Below, piece after piece: positions 25,653-34,062 of a stretch of DNA of 64,000 nt (its first letter is position 1; every line of letters begins with the position of its first letter). This stretch comes from Clostridiales bacterium (lineage in GTDB: Bacteria > Bacillota > Clostridia > Christensenellales > Aristaeellaceae). The notes beneath the pieces were generated by a model. The model saw only the letters and a program-made list of their open reading frames with translations, made no database searches and had not been told where the DNA came from. The translations under genes and the position numbers were made by a program. Location: assembly GCA_022787165.1 (NCBI GenBank), contig JALFVL010000041.1, positions 62,001 through 126,000 on the forward strand. Direction: 5' to 3'.

Positions 25653-27050
25653 TTACACCGGCATGGTCTTGTTGTCCTTGTCAAGCATCGTGGAATCGAT
25701 CTTGAGCTTCTGCGCCTGACGGTACTCGAAGAACTTCGGCGCGACCTTCGGGAACAGCGCGTAGGACAGAACGTCCTCCTCCTGCTCGTAGTAGTCGCGG
25801 ATCTCCTCGCGGTACTTGTCCATCTCGGGCTTGAGCAGATCAGCCGGACGGCAGGTGATGACCTTGTCGTCGCCAATCGCCATCTTGCGAACTTCCTCGT
25901 TGACCTCGCCCGGCAGGCGGCCGTATTCTCCGCGCAGCAGGCCCTTGGACTCGTTCGGGAAGGTCTTGTAGCGGCCAAAGAGCACGTTCATGACGGCCTG
26001 AGTGCCGACAATCTGAGAGGTCGGCGTGACCAGCGGCGGATAGCCGAAGTCCTTGCGGACCTGCGGGATCTCAGCCAGCACGTCGTAGTACTTGTCCATC
26101 GCGTTGAACTGCTTGAGCTGGCCAATCATGTTGGAAAGCATGCCGCCCGGAACCTGATACTTGAGGGTGTTCGCGTCCACGCGCAGCACCTTGCCCGGAT
26201 CGAGCCAGCCGTCCTTCTGCAGGCGGTCAGCCACCTTGCGGAAATGCACGGCACACTCGCTCATCAGATCCATATCCAGACCCGGATCATACTCGGTGCC
26301 CTTGAGCGCAGCGCAAAGGGACTCGGTCGCCGGCTGGGACGTACCCTCGGCCAGCGGGGAAAGCGCGGTGTCGACGATGTCGCAGCCCGCCTCAATGGCC
26401 TTGAGGATGGTCATCGCGCCGGTACCGGCGGTGTTGTGAGTGTGCAGGTGGATCGGTAGCTTGGTATTCGCTTTGAGCTTCTTGACGAGGCTGTAGGCGT
26501 CATACGGGAGCAGCAGGTTCGCCATATCCTTGATGCAGATGGAATCCGCGCCCATCTGCTCGATCTCCTTCGCCAGCTTGACGAAGTATTCCTCGGTGTG
26601 CACCGGGCTGATCGTGTAGCTGATGGCGATCTCCGCCGTGCCGCCGTACTTCTTGGTGGACTTGACGGCCTGCTCCAGGTTGCGCATGTCGTTGAGCGCG
26701 TCGAAGATGCGGATGATATCGATGCCGTTCTCGATGGACTTTTTGACGAAGGCGTCGACGACGTCGTCCGCGTAGTGCTTGTAGCCCAGAATGTTCTGGC
26801 CGCGGAAGAGCATCTGCAGCTTCGTGTTGGGCATCGCCTTGCGCAGCTGGCGCAGACGCTCCCACGGATCCTCGTTCAGGAAGCGCATGCAGCTGTCAAA
26901 CGTCGCGCCGCCCCAGCACTCGAGAGAATAATAGCCCACTTTGTCGAGCTTGTCAGCGACGGGAAGCATCTCGTCCAGACGCATACGGGTCGCGGCCTGG
27001 GACTGATGCGCGTCGCGCAGAATGGTATCGGTGATAAGCACCTTGCCCAT
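25653..27050 (-). CDS. Oxaloacetate decarboxylase alpha/pyruvate carboxylase subunit B (5S-type carboxyltransferase)
   Basis: A 465-residue TIM-barrel carboxyltransferase. It opens with the metal-site motif DTILRDAHQS (residues 8-17). It also has the biotin-carboxyl-transfer lysine region ICIKDMANLLLP and the metal histidines in HLHTHNTAGTG (near 200). It moves CO2 between biotin and pyruvate/oxaloacetate. The C-terminal biotin domain of classical OadA is absent; a separate biotin protein gene lies in the same cluster. It starts 94 bp after oadB with an AGGAGG site. Likely part of a sodium-pumping oxaloacetate decarboxylase or a transcarboxylase 5S subunit. Confidence 0.93.
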   Translation of the reverse strand: MGKVLITDTILRDAHQSQAATRMRLDEMLPVADKLDKVGYYSLECWGGATFDSCMRFLNEDPWERLRQLRKAMPNTKLQMLFRGQNILGYKHYADDVVDAFVKKSIENGIDIIRIFDALNDMRNLEQAVKSTKKYGGTAEIAISYTISPVHTEEYFVKLAKEIEQMGADSICIKDMANLLLPYDAYSLVKKLKANTKLPIHLHTHNTAGTGAMTILKAIEAGCDIVDTALSPLAEGTSQPATESLCAALKGTEYDPGLDMDLMSECAVHFRKVADRLQKDGWLDPGKVLRVDANTLKYQVPGGMLSNMIGQLKQFNAMDKYYDVLAEIPQVRKDFGYPPLVTPTSQIVGTQAVMNVLFGRYKTFPNESKGLLRGEYGRLPGEVNEEVRKMAIGDDKVITCRPADLLKPEMDKYREEIRDYYEQEEDVLSYALFPKVAPKFFEYRQAQKLKIDSTMLDKDNKTMPV

Positions 27051-27075
27051 ATCCTATTCCTCCTTCTTTGATGGT

Positions 27076-27128
27076 CCCGCCGCCCGGCGGGAAAGCCTCT
27101 CCCGCGGCATGTTTCGCCGCGGAGAGGC
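27076..27128 (-). promoter_or_regulatory. Stem-loops between oadB-type and 5S-type genes
   Basis: On the minus strand GCCTCTCCGCGGC (from 27128) pairs with GCCGCGGGAGAGGC (to 27095), with one bulged base, followed by only TTT. A second hairpin, CCCGCCGGGCGGCGGG, follows at 27076-27091. This could be a leaky terminator or an mRNA processing/stability element that sets the 5S subunit dose. Confidence 0.5.
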
Positions 27129-27144
27129 GGTTTCTTTCAGGCGA

Positions 27145-28602
27145 TCAGCCGAACATCGAGATGAACACGCCCGCCGCAACCGCAGAGCCGATGACGCCGG
27201 CCACGTTCGGGCCCATGGCGTGCATCAGCAGGAAGTTGCTCGGGTTCTCCTGCTGGCCGACCTTCTGGGAGACGCGCGCCGCCATCGGCACGGCAGAGAC
27301 GCCCGCAGAGCCAATCAGCGGGTTGATCTTGCCGCCGGAGAGCTTGCACATCACGTTGCCCAGCAGCACGCCGCCCAGCGTGCCGCCGCCGAAGGCGAAG
27401 ATGCCCATCGCGATGATCATCAGCGTGCGGGCCTGCAGGAAGGTATCGGCCTTCGCGGTCGCGCCGACGGTCACGCCCAGGAAGATCGTGACGATGTTCA
27501 TCAGCTCGTTCTGCGCGGTCTTGGAGAGGCGGTCGGTCACGCCGGACTCCTTGAACAGGTTGCCCAGCATCAGCGAGCCGATCAGCGGCGCGGCGCTGGG
27601 GAGCATCAGGGAGACCAGCACGGTCACGATGATCGGGAAGATGATCTTCTCGGTCTTGGAGACCGGACGGAGCTGGCCCATGACGATCTGACGGTCCTTC
27701 TTGCTCGTGAAGGCCTTCATGATCGGCGGCTGGATGACCGGCACCAGCGCCATGTAGGAATACGCGGCGATGGCGATCGGGCCCAACAGGCCGGGAGCCA
27801 GCTTGGTGGTGACGTAGATGGCCGTCGGGCCGTCCGCGCCGCCGATGATGCCAATGGCGCCGGCCTCAGCGGGCGAGAAGCCCAGCAGCAGCGCCAGCAG
27901 GAACGCCAGGAAGATGCCCAGCTGCGCGGCAGCGCCCAGCAGCAGGGACATCGGGTTGGCAATCAGCGGACCAAAGTCGGTCATCGCGCCGACACCCATG
28001 AAGATGAGCGGCGGGAAGATGCCCAGCTTGACACCCTGATACAGGTAGTAGAGCAGACCGCCGTTCTGCTTGACGTACTGATAGCCAACCAGCACCTCTC
28101 CGTTGTAAATCGGCACGCCAGCCTTGCCGTGGTACGTCGGGTTGGAAATGATTTCGTAAATCGGCTCGTCCATGATGCCGGCCAGCGGCAGGTTGGTCAG
28201 CAGCATGCCAAACGCGATGGGCATCAGCAGCAGCGGCTCAAACTGCTTGACAATGGCCAGATACAGCAGCACAAACGAAATCAGGATCATGACGACGCTC
28301 TTCCAGTTGCCCTTCACGATCTGATAGATGCCCGAGTCCTTGACCAGGCCCATGACCGTTCCGGTGAAGCTGAAATTCGCCATCGCCTGCTCCACGGTGC
28401 CCTCGGCGCCCTCCGCCTCCTCATCCACATAGACCGGGATGAGCGCGTCCGGCTCGGACACCAGTGTCGCATAACCGTTGCCGGCGGGCTCGGCAGCGAT
28501 CGCTTCCGCCTGCGGGGCAGCGGCTTCCTCGGCGCAAACGGGCAGCGCCGCAAACATGCAGCACAGCGCCAGTCCGAGGAACACACTCAGAATCTTTTTC
28601 AC
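27145..28602 (-). CDS. Sodium-translocating decarboxylase beta subunit with signal-peptide extension
   Basis: A 485-residue membrane subunit that couples decarboxylation of carboxybiotin to sodium export. The core (~residues 100-485) has the conserved [17 protein letters not shown], the sodium-site region [21 protein letters not shown], and a C-terminal [23 protein letters not shown]. Classical OadB proteins have about 370-430 residues. Here an extra ~90 residues begin with a clear signal peptide ([14 protein letters not shown]...VCA-EEAAAP) and an acidic exported stretch. The ATG lies 21 bp after the biotin-carrier gene. Confidence 0.93.
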   Translation of the reverse strand: MKKILSVFLGLALCCMFAALPVCAEEAAAPQAEAIAAEPAGNGYATLVSEPDALIPVYVDEEAEGAEGTVEQAMANFSFTGTVMGLVKDSGIYQIVKGNWKSVVMILISFVLLYLAIVKQFEPLLLMPIAFGMLLTNLPLAGIMDEPIYEIISNPTYHGKAGVPIYNGEVLVGYQYVKQNGGLLYYLYQGVKLGIFPPLIFMGVGAMTDFGPLIANPMSLLLGAAAQLGIFLAFLLALLLGFSPAEAGAIGIIGGADGPTAIYVTTKLAPGLLGPIAIAAYSYMALVPVIQPPIMKAFTSKKDRQIVMGQLRPVSKTEKIIFPIIVTVLVSLMLPSAAPLIGSLMLGNLFKESGVTDRLSKTAQNELMNIVTIFLGVTVGATAKADTFLQARTLMIIAMGIFAFGGGTLGGVLLGNVMCKLSGGKINPLIGSAGVSAVPMAARVSQKVGQQENPSNFLLMHAMGPNVAGVIGSAVAAGVFISMFG

Positions 28603-28623
28603 AGCGCTTAACCCCTTTGCGAA

Positions 28624-28998
28624 TTATTCGAGCACGACCAGCGCGTCGCCCGTATTGACAGCCGCGCCCTTGCTGGCCAGCACCTGCACGACCTTCGCAT
28701 CGCGCGGCGCCATGATCTCGTTCTCCATCTTCATGGCCTCCAGTACGACCAGCACGTCGCCCTTCTTGACGGTGGAGCCGGCCTGCACCTTCACATCGAT
28801 GATGTTGCCCGGCATCGGCGCGGCAACCTTCTCACCAGCGACAGCCTTCGGCGCGGCGGCCTTCGGGGCAGCCTTCGGCGCGGGAGCGGCCTTCGCAGCA
28901 GCAGCGGGAGCAGCGGCGACAGGAGCAGCGCCGGCTTCAACTTCCTCGACGGCGACCTCATACTGGGTGCCGTTCACGGTGATCACAAAATTACGCAT
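28624..28998 (-). CDS. Biotin carrier protein (biotin/lipoyl attachment domain)
   Basis: A 124-residue protein. After an N-terminal strand region (1-25) comes an Ala/Pro/Lys-rich flexible linker (~26-55). The biotinyl domain has the target lysine in [11 protein letters not shown]. It carries carboxyl groups between the carboxyltransferase subunits and the OadB sodium pump. The linker length suits movement between several partners. It sits between the OadG and OadB genes. Confidence 0.95.
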   Translation of the reverse strand: MRNFVITVNGTQYEVAVEEVEAGAAPVAAAPAAAAKAAPAPKAAPKAAAPKAVAGEKVAAPMPGNIIDVKVQAGSTVKKGDVLVVLEAMKMENEIMAPRDAKVVQVLASKGAAVNTGDALVVLE

Positions 28999-29047
28999 AA
29001 TGGAGATCCTCCTCGTCTGTTTTCTCTCGTCTCATGCAGGCTGCCGT

Positions 29048-29428
29048 TTACATGCGGCTGTAGACCTGCTCCTCGCGTCCAGCGCGGTTCCACGCGGGCG
29101 CATTGTTGATGCGGCGGATGGAGCGCACGACGAAACCGGACGTGTTCTCCTCCCCGGCAGCCTCCATCGCTGCGGCCACAGCCGCGGCGATCACGGCGAT
29201 CAGCTCGCCGTCGTCTTCCTCAGCAACGGTCTCCTCGACAGCCGGCGCGGGCGCCGCCGCAGGGGCGGGCGCGGGCGCAGCAGCCTTCTTCTTGCCCGAC
29301 GTGGCGCTCAGCACAAAATCCATCAGCTTGATCAGGCCAATCAGGATGATCAGGCCGACGAACACCGTGGCGATACCGACGACGGCAACGGAGAGACCGT
29401 ACTGCAGCTTCGCAAAGATTCCTGACAT
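29048..29428 (-). CDS. OadG family protein (sodium-pump decarboxylase gamma/delta subunit)
   Basis: A 126-residue protein with one N-terminal membrane helix (~12-35: VAVVGIATVFVGLIILIGLI). It has an Ala/Pro-rich linker, a helical alanine-rich stretch (LIAVIAAAVAAAMEAAG), and the C-terminal VRSIRRINNAPAWNRAGREEQV, which is typical of OadG/MmdD. It holds the carboxyltransferase to the membrane pump. The gene lies 18 bp after the MmdA-like gene. Confidence 0.92.
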   Translation of the reverse strand: MSGIFAKLQYGLSVAVVGIATVFVGLIILIGLIKLMDFVLSATSGKKKAAAPAPAPAAAPAPAVEETVAEEDDGELIAVIAAAVAAAMEAAGEENTSGFVVRSIRRINNAPAWNRAGREEQVYSRM

Positions 29429-29446
29429 CGATCTTTCCTCCCCTGA

Positions 29447-30910
29447 TTACAGCGGCATGTTGCCGTGCTTCTTGGGCGGATTGGAATCGCGCTTGCTCGA
29501 GAGGAGCTCCAGCGCGGCGATGATCGTCTTGCGGCTGTCCGCCGGATCAATCACGTCGTCGATGAGGCCCTGCGCGGCGGCGTTGACGCCGTCGGCCACC
29601 TCGGCCTCATACTTGGCGGCGAGCTCAGCGCGCGCGGCGACCGCATCGCCCGTGCTGCTCTTGATCTCGTCCTTCCACATCACCTGAATCGCGGCCTCGC
29701 CGGTCAGCGGGCTGATCACGGCGCCCGGCCAGGCATAGGTCGCGTCGGCATTTGCGCTGCCGCCCATCGCGACATACGCGGCGCCAACGGCGTTGCCGAT
29801 CACGAGCGCAACCTTGACGGTCGTCGCCTCACTGTATGCGTAGATCATCGAGGACGCGGCCTTGAGCACGCTCATCTGACGATCGACGGTGTCGAAGATC
29901 GTCAGGCCCGTAGAATCGATCAGGGACACCACGGGGATATTGTAGCAATCCGCAAAGCGGACAAAGCGGGTGATCTTCTTCATGCGCTTGTCGCAGGTGT
30001 CGCCCTTGCCCGTGTAGACAAACGCGACCGTGCGGCCCGCGAGCTTTGCCAGCGCGGTGACAGCGCCGGTATGGCCCTTGCCGACCTCAACCACAGAGCC
30101 GGTATCCGCCAGCTTCGCGATCACGTCGCGGCCTTCGGCGCCAGCCTCCAGGCCGTCGACCAGGCGGTTCATATCCTCTTCGACGGCAAAGGGCGCATCC
30201 TCGAGGTTGTTGGCCGGGAGCATGCCCAGCACGGTCTTGACCTGCGCGATGGCCTCTTCCTCGGTCTCGCAGGCAAAGTGCGCCGCGCCGCTCTCGACGG
30301 CGGTCTTGCCTCCGCCCAGCTCCTCGGCCGTCAGGCTCTTGCCCATGGTGGAGGCAAGCACCTGCGGGCCGGCAACCAGCAGCACGCCGGCGGGCTTGGC
30401 CACAAACACGAGGTCGGAAAGCTCCGCCATCATCGCAGCCGCGCCGACGCACGGGCCGAGCACCAGCGTGATCATCGGCACCACGCCGCTCAGACGCGCC
30501 ATGTGCGCAAAGATGTCCGCGTAAGCCTCCAGCGCCAGCGCGCCCTCGGCCACGCGCGCGCCGTTGCTGTCGCACATGGCGACCACCGGCGTGCCCGTCT
30601 TGCGGGCCAGCTCAAGAACCTTGACGATCTTTTTCGCCTGCTTCGCGCCGACAGCGCCGTCCATGACGGCAAAATCCTGCGCGAAGACATACACCGGACG
30701 GCCGTCGACCGTGCCGGAGCCCGTCACGACGCCGGCGTCGGCGACGAGCATGCCCTGCTCGACGAAGCTGCCCGCGTCCAGCAGCAGCTCAATGCGCTCG
30801 CGCGCAGTCAGCTTGCCGCTCTTCTTCTGTTTCTCAACGCCCGCGGCATTCCCGGAGAGAATGTCCTGCTTGCGCGAGAGCACCTGATTGAGATCCTGAA
30901 GGGTGCTCAT
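29447..30910 (-). CDS. Acyl-CoA carboxyltransferase subunit (MmdA / 12S transcarboxylase-like)
   Basis: About 487 residues from an ATG preceded by GGAGG; the frame extends upstream without a ribosome site. Two crotonase-fold carboxyltransferase halves are visible (GKLTARERIELLLDAGSFVE; FAQDFAVMDGAVGAKQAKKI; AKLAGRTVAFVYTGKGD; DSTGLTIFDTVDRQ; ending PPKKHGNMPL as in methylmalonyl-CoA decarboxylase alpha). It transfers carboxyl from methylmalonyl-CoA, or a related acyl-CoA, to biotin. First gene of the five-gene cluster. The acyl-CoA specificity is inferred. Confidence 0.93.
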   Translation of the reverse strand: MSTLQDLNQVLSRKQDILSGNAAGVEKQKKSGKLTARERIELLLDAGSFVEQGMLVADAGVVTGSGTVDGRPVYVFAQDFAVMDGAVGAKQAKKIVKVLELARKTGTPVVAMCDSNGARVAEGALALEAYADIFAHMARLSGVVPMITLVLGPCVGAAAMMAELSDLVFVAKPAGVLLVAGPQVLASTMGKSLTAEELGGGKTAVESGAAHFACETEEEAIAQVKTVLGMLPANNLEDAPFAVEEDMNRLVDGLEAGAEGRDVIAKLADTGSVVEVGKGHTGAVTALAKLAGRTVAFVYTGKGDTCDKRMKKITRFVRFADCYNIPVVSLIDSTGLTIFDTVDRQMSVLKAASSMIYAYSEATTVKVALVIGNAVGAAYVAMGGSANADATYAWPGAVISPLTGEAAIQVMWKDEIKSSTGDAVAARAELAAKYEAEVADGVNAAAQGLIDDVIDPADSRKTIIAALELLSSKRDSNPPKKHGNMPL

Positions 30911-31068
30911 TCCACTATCGCCTCCGTAATCATAGGGTTCCGGAGCGGTTTTTCTTGCGATTCTCCGCTCCAGATACAATTTATCCCGTTTACATGATTC
31001 AACGGAAATCGCCTTATTTCCTCCCTGTTTTTCAAAAAAAGGGTTTTTGCGACAGAATTAACAAAAAC

Positions 31069-31677
31069 TTAGCGCCCTGGTGGCGGGGCCATCCGCTGAA
31101 TGACAATCAGCTGAGGCGTATGCGTCGGCGCGCAGAGAAACCGGTGATGCAGCACGTTGTAGCGGCGAACATCGAGCGATGCGGCGTAGTCAAGCAGCGC
31201 CTCCAGCTCGCGCGTTCCCTCCTCGTGGCCCGGATAGATGCAGACCGTCGCCATGCCTCCCGGGGCAAGAAGCTCCACAGCAGAAGAAACCGCTTCGAGC
31301 GTCGTCTCCACGCGGGTGGTCACCGCGTGCGCCGCGCCTGGAAGCCAGCCCAGGTTGAACATCACCGCCTGCACGGGCCCCTGCACATGCTCGCGCATCG
31401 TCTCGTGTCCTGCCAGAAGCAGCTGCGCGCGCTCCAGCACGCCGGCCTGCGCAAGCCGCTCCCGCGTCCTGCTCACGGCGGCCTCCTGCACGTCAAAGGC
31501 GATCACACGGCCCGTCTCCCCAACCAGTCCGCACAGAAAGAGCGTGTCGCCGCCGTTGCCCATCGTCGCGTCGACGACCGTGTCGCCCTCGCGCACGCAG
31601 CGGCTCAAATAGTCCGCCGCCAGACAGCGCGCGTTGCGCAGCGTGTAGCGCGCCTCCGCTTCAGCCGCCATCTCCAT
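31069..31677 (-). CDS. Class I SAM-dependent methyltransferase, MnmM/YtqB-like
   Basis: About 203 residues from an ATG preceded by GAAGGGG; it overlaps the end of the upstream gene by 17 nt. The SAM-binding motif is DTVVDATMGNGGDTLFL (near residue 32), followed by GRVIAFDVQ. A later NLGWLPGAAHAVTTR and IYPGHEEGTRE match the rRNA_methylase/YtqB family. Recent work assigns YtqB (MnmM) to the last methylation step of the tRNA wobble uridine modification. It is translationally coupled to a secreted protein gene, which is an unusual partner. Confidence 0.85.
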   Translation of the reverse strand: MEMAAEAEARYTLRNARCLAADYLSRCVREGDTVVDATMGNGGDTLFLCGLVGETGRVIAFDVQEAAVSRTRERLAQAGVLERAQLLLAGHETMREHVQGPVQAVMFNLGWLPGAAHAVTTRVETTLEAVSSAVELLAPGGMATVCIYPGHEEGTRELEALLDYAASLDVRRYNVLHHRFLCAPTHTPQLIVIQRMAPPPGR

Positions 31678-32818
31678 CCGCCCCTTCCCGTGTGCCGTCG
31701 AACAGATGCCAGTAGGCGACGGCGCCATCCTGAATGCCGATTTCCAGCATGCCCGTGCTGCCGTCGCCGCGCAGGCAGGCATAGCGCAGCGTGCCGCCGC
31801 CGTCCTCGGGCAGGTATTCCCCGCAGGGCGGATCACCGGCTGCCTCCCCAAGGAGATACAACGTGCCGCCGCTGGCGTAGACCGCCTGACGGCAGGCAAA
31901 CAGCGCAGCCGCCTCCTGCAGGCTCATGCCAACCCGCAGGCCGCGCGGCCCCCAAATCGCCTCGTCCGTCACGCTGACGCCCAGAACGATCTCCTGACCC
32001 GTCTGAACGTTGAGCCCGAGCTGCGCCGCCGCGCCGCGATAGAGCAGCAGCCGCCCCTCCGGCAGCGTCTGCACCGCCTCAGGCTCGCCCATGGCGAGCA
32101 CAAACTGATCCACAGCCGCGCCCAGCGCCTGCGCCCCCATCACCTGAAGATCGCTCTGCGAAAACGGCGCACTCTCGTTCTCCCGCACAAGGAGCGACGC
32201 CGCCTGGCGCTGAGCAATCTCCTGCGCGGTTCCAAACGCCTCCTCAGCTTGGGCCTGCGTGGCCTGCGACACGCGCATGCGGATCGTGCTGATCACGCCG
32301 CCGTCAATGACATAGGTCAGCGTGTATTCCTTCATTGAGAGGCCCTCGCCGCCATAGCTCACATGCTCCACGCCATAGACGCCGCTTTCGCCCACATAGG
32401 CCCAGCTCCAGCCGATGCCCGCCTCCTGTGTGCGCAGCACGTCAAGCGGCGCAGCCCCCGCATGGAGGCTCAGCCCGCCAAGCACCGCGTCAAGCGGCAT
32501 GCCCACGCGCAGGCCCAGGCAATCCTCGATCTCCTGTGTGCGCAGGTCGATCTCCAGGATGTCCGCCCCGGAGGGGTTCTCCGCCGTCCGGGCCAGCACC
32601 GTGCCAAACGCATATTCCAGGAGCACCTGGCCGCCCTTCGCGGGATCGGCGGTCTCCAGCGGATCGTTGAGCAGAGGCTGACCCGGCAGCGCCGCGGCAA
32701 AGCCGGCAAGCCAGTTCTCCGCCGTCTGAGCGTCGTATTCTGCGCAGACGGCCAAGCCCGGCAGCAGCGCAAGCAGCAGCGCAAGGCCAGCCGCGCATCG
32801 TAACACCTTTCTGATCAT
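31661..32818 (-). CDS. Secreted protein of unknown function
   Basis: A 385-residue protein with a clear signal peptide (basic start, hydrophobic residues ~9-23, cleavage near VCA-EYD). Two internally similar stretches (GLRVGMPLDAVLGGLSLHAG near residue 105 and GLRVGMSLQEAAALF near residue 298) suggest repeated beta-rich modules. I do not recognise the family. The ribosome site is AGAGGAAAAGG. It is the first gene of a two-gene unit with the MnmM-like methyltransferase. Confidence 0.7.
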   Translation of the reverse strand: MIRKVLRCAAGLALLLALLPGLAVCAEYDAQTAENWLAGFAAALPGQPLLNDPLETADPAKGGQVLLEYAFGTVLARTAENPSGADILEIDLRTQEIEDCLGLRVGMPLDAVLGGLSLHAGAAPLDVLRTQEAGIGWSWAYVGESGVYGVEHVSYGGEGLSMKEYTLTYVIDGGVISTIRMRVSQATQAQAEEAFGTAQEIAQRQAASLLVRENESAPFSQSDLQVMGAQALGAAVDQFVLAMGEPEAVQTLPEGRLLLYRGAAAQLGLNVQTGQEIVLGVSVTDEAIWGPRGLRVGMSLQEAAALFACRQAVYASGGTLYLLGEAAGDPPCGEYLPEDGGGTLRYACLRGDGSTGMLEIGIQDGAVAYWHLFDGTREGADGDGG

Positions 32819-32953
32819 CCTTTTCCTCTCCGGCGCATAGCGCCACCGGCGTCATGACGGGCATGCGCCCGAAAACGCGAAAAAACCGGGCGCTTTCCTC
32901 CCCATATTCAAAGAGTGCGCTCCCAACCGGCGCCCTGCAATCCCAAAGCGCCC

Positions 32954-32981
32954 TTGCTTTTTTAGAAAAACATGGTATGAT
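32954..32981 (+). promoter_or_regulatory. Promoter of the Mrp-type ATPase gene
   Basis: TTGCTT (32954-32959), 16 bp, TATGAT (32976-32981) with TG at 32973-32974, giving an extended -10. The leader to the GTG start is about 77 nt. Confidence 0.55.
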
Positions 32982-33058
32982 ATGAGATGCATATCGCCGG
33001 CAAAATCATGCAAAACCATTATAGCAGAATTCAAGCCGGTCTGAAAGGAGTAATTTCC

Positions 33059-33913
33059 GTGTCTGAGGAACTTCAGCAGGGCTGCGCGCCCAGCGAATGC
33101 GGGACAAAGCCCGCCTGCGCCGGTTGCAGCCATAACCACAGCGCCGCAGGCAGCGAACCGCCCAAGGAGCCGCCCAAGGTGCGCAAGGTCATTGGCGTGG
33201 TCAGCGGCAAGGGCGGCGTCGGCAAATCCCTCGTCTCCGGCGAGCTGGCCGTCATGCTGCGCCGCATGGGCTACCGCGTTGGCGTTCTGGACGCCGACAT
33301 CACCGGCCCTTCCATTCCCCGCATGTTCGGCATCCGCGAGAAGGCCTTCGGCGACGGCGAGCATATCTTCCCCGCCGAGACCGAGAGCGGCATCAAGGTG
33401 ATGAGCATCAACCTCATCCTCGAGCAGGACGACGCGCCCGTCATCTGGCGCGGCCCGGTCATCGCCGGCGCGGTCAAGCAGTTCTGGGAGGATGTCTCCT
33501 GGGGCGAGCTCGACGTGATGGTCATCGACATGCCTCCGGGAACGGGCGACGTGCCGCTGACCGTCTTCCAGAGCATCCCGCTCTCCGGCGTCGTGGTTGT
33601 CTCCACCCCGCAGGATCTGGTCGGCATGATCGTGCGCAAGGCGGTCAACATGGCCGCCATGATGCATATTCCCGTGCTTGGTCTGATCGAGAATATGTCC
33701 TACGCACTCTGTCCTGACTGCGGCAAGCGCATCGAGCTCTTCGGCAAGTCCCGCATCGCGCAGGAGGCCGCCAGCCTCAGCCTGCCCGTGCTCGCCCAGC
33801 TTCCGTTTGACGCGAAGGCCGCGCAGCTTTGCGACGAGGGCGCCATCGAGACCGTGGACAATCCGCTCATGGCGGACGCGGCGGCGGCTGTCGCCGGCCA
33901 GGTCGGCCTGTAA
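33059..33913 (+). CDS. Mrp/NBP35-type P-loop ATPase, iron-sulfur carrier
   Basis: About 284 residues from a GTG start that lies 8 nt after AAAGGAG; an upstream in-frame ATG at 32987 has no such site. The N terminus holds a cysteine cluster (GCAPSECGTKPACAGCSHN). The deviant Walker A is SGKGGVGKS, followed by DADITGPS. DMPPGTGD is Walker B-like. The C-terminal CPDC is the usual bridging cluster site. Mrp proteins carry and transfer [4Fe-4S] clusters. The N-terminal Cys-rich extension resembles the NBP35 arrangement. Confidence 0.93.
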   Translation: MSEELQQGCAPSECGTKPACAGCSHNHSAAGSEPPKEPPKVRKVIGVVSGKGGVGKSLVSGELAVMLRRMGYRVGVLDADITGPSIPRMFGIREKAFGDGEHIFPAETESGIKVMSINLILEQDDAPVIWRGPVIAGAVKQFWEDVSWGELDVMVIDMPPGTGDVPLTVFQSIPLSGVVVVSTPQDLVGMIVRKAVNMAAMMHIPVLGLIENMSYALCPDCGKRIELFGKSRIAQEAASLSLPVLAQLPFDAKAAQLCDEGAIETVDNPLMADAAAAVAGQVGL

Positions 33914-34001
33914 CGGACAGGCCGGCTGAATGAGGCGCATCCTCCCGCCTGCCGCGCGGCATGCAAAACGCCTGATTGTGACCATTCCCGACAAGTAAAG
34001 A

Positions 34002-34057
34002 AACCCCGCAACGGACTGTCAGCCCTGTACGGCTGGCGTTGTCCGCTGCGGGGTTTT
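34002..34057. terminator. Bidirectional terminator between mrp-like gene and giant repeat protein gene
   Basis: AACCCCGCAACGGAC pairs with GTCCGCTGCGGGGTT, enclosing an inner CAGCC/GGCTG hairpin, with TTTTT after it on the plus strand. Convergent genes flank it. Confidence 0.8.
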
Positions 34058-34062
34058 TATGT

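Noticed and set aside
30911-31068. Possible promoter and hairpin (GGAGCGG/CCGCTCC) before the MmdA-like gene
   Set aside because: No -35/-10 pair with acceptable spacing was found, and the 7-bp stem has a long loop with no conserved riboswitch features, so I do not report it as a regulatory element.
32987-33058. Upstream ATG as the start of the Mrp-type protein
   Set aside because: The GTG at 33059 has AAAGGAG 8 nt before it and begins the conserved Cys-rich N terminus. The upstream ATG has no ribosome site and lies only a few bases after the -10.
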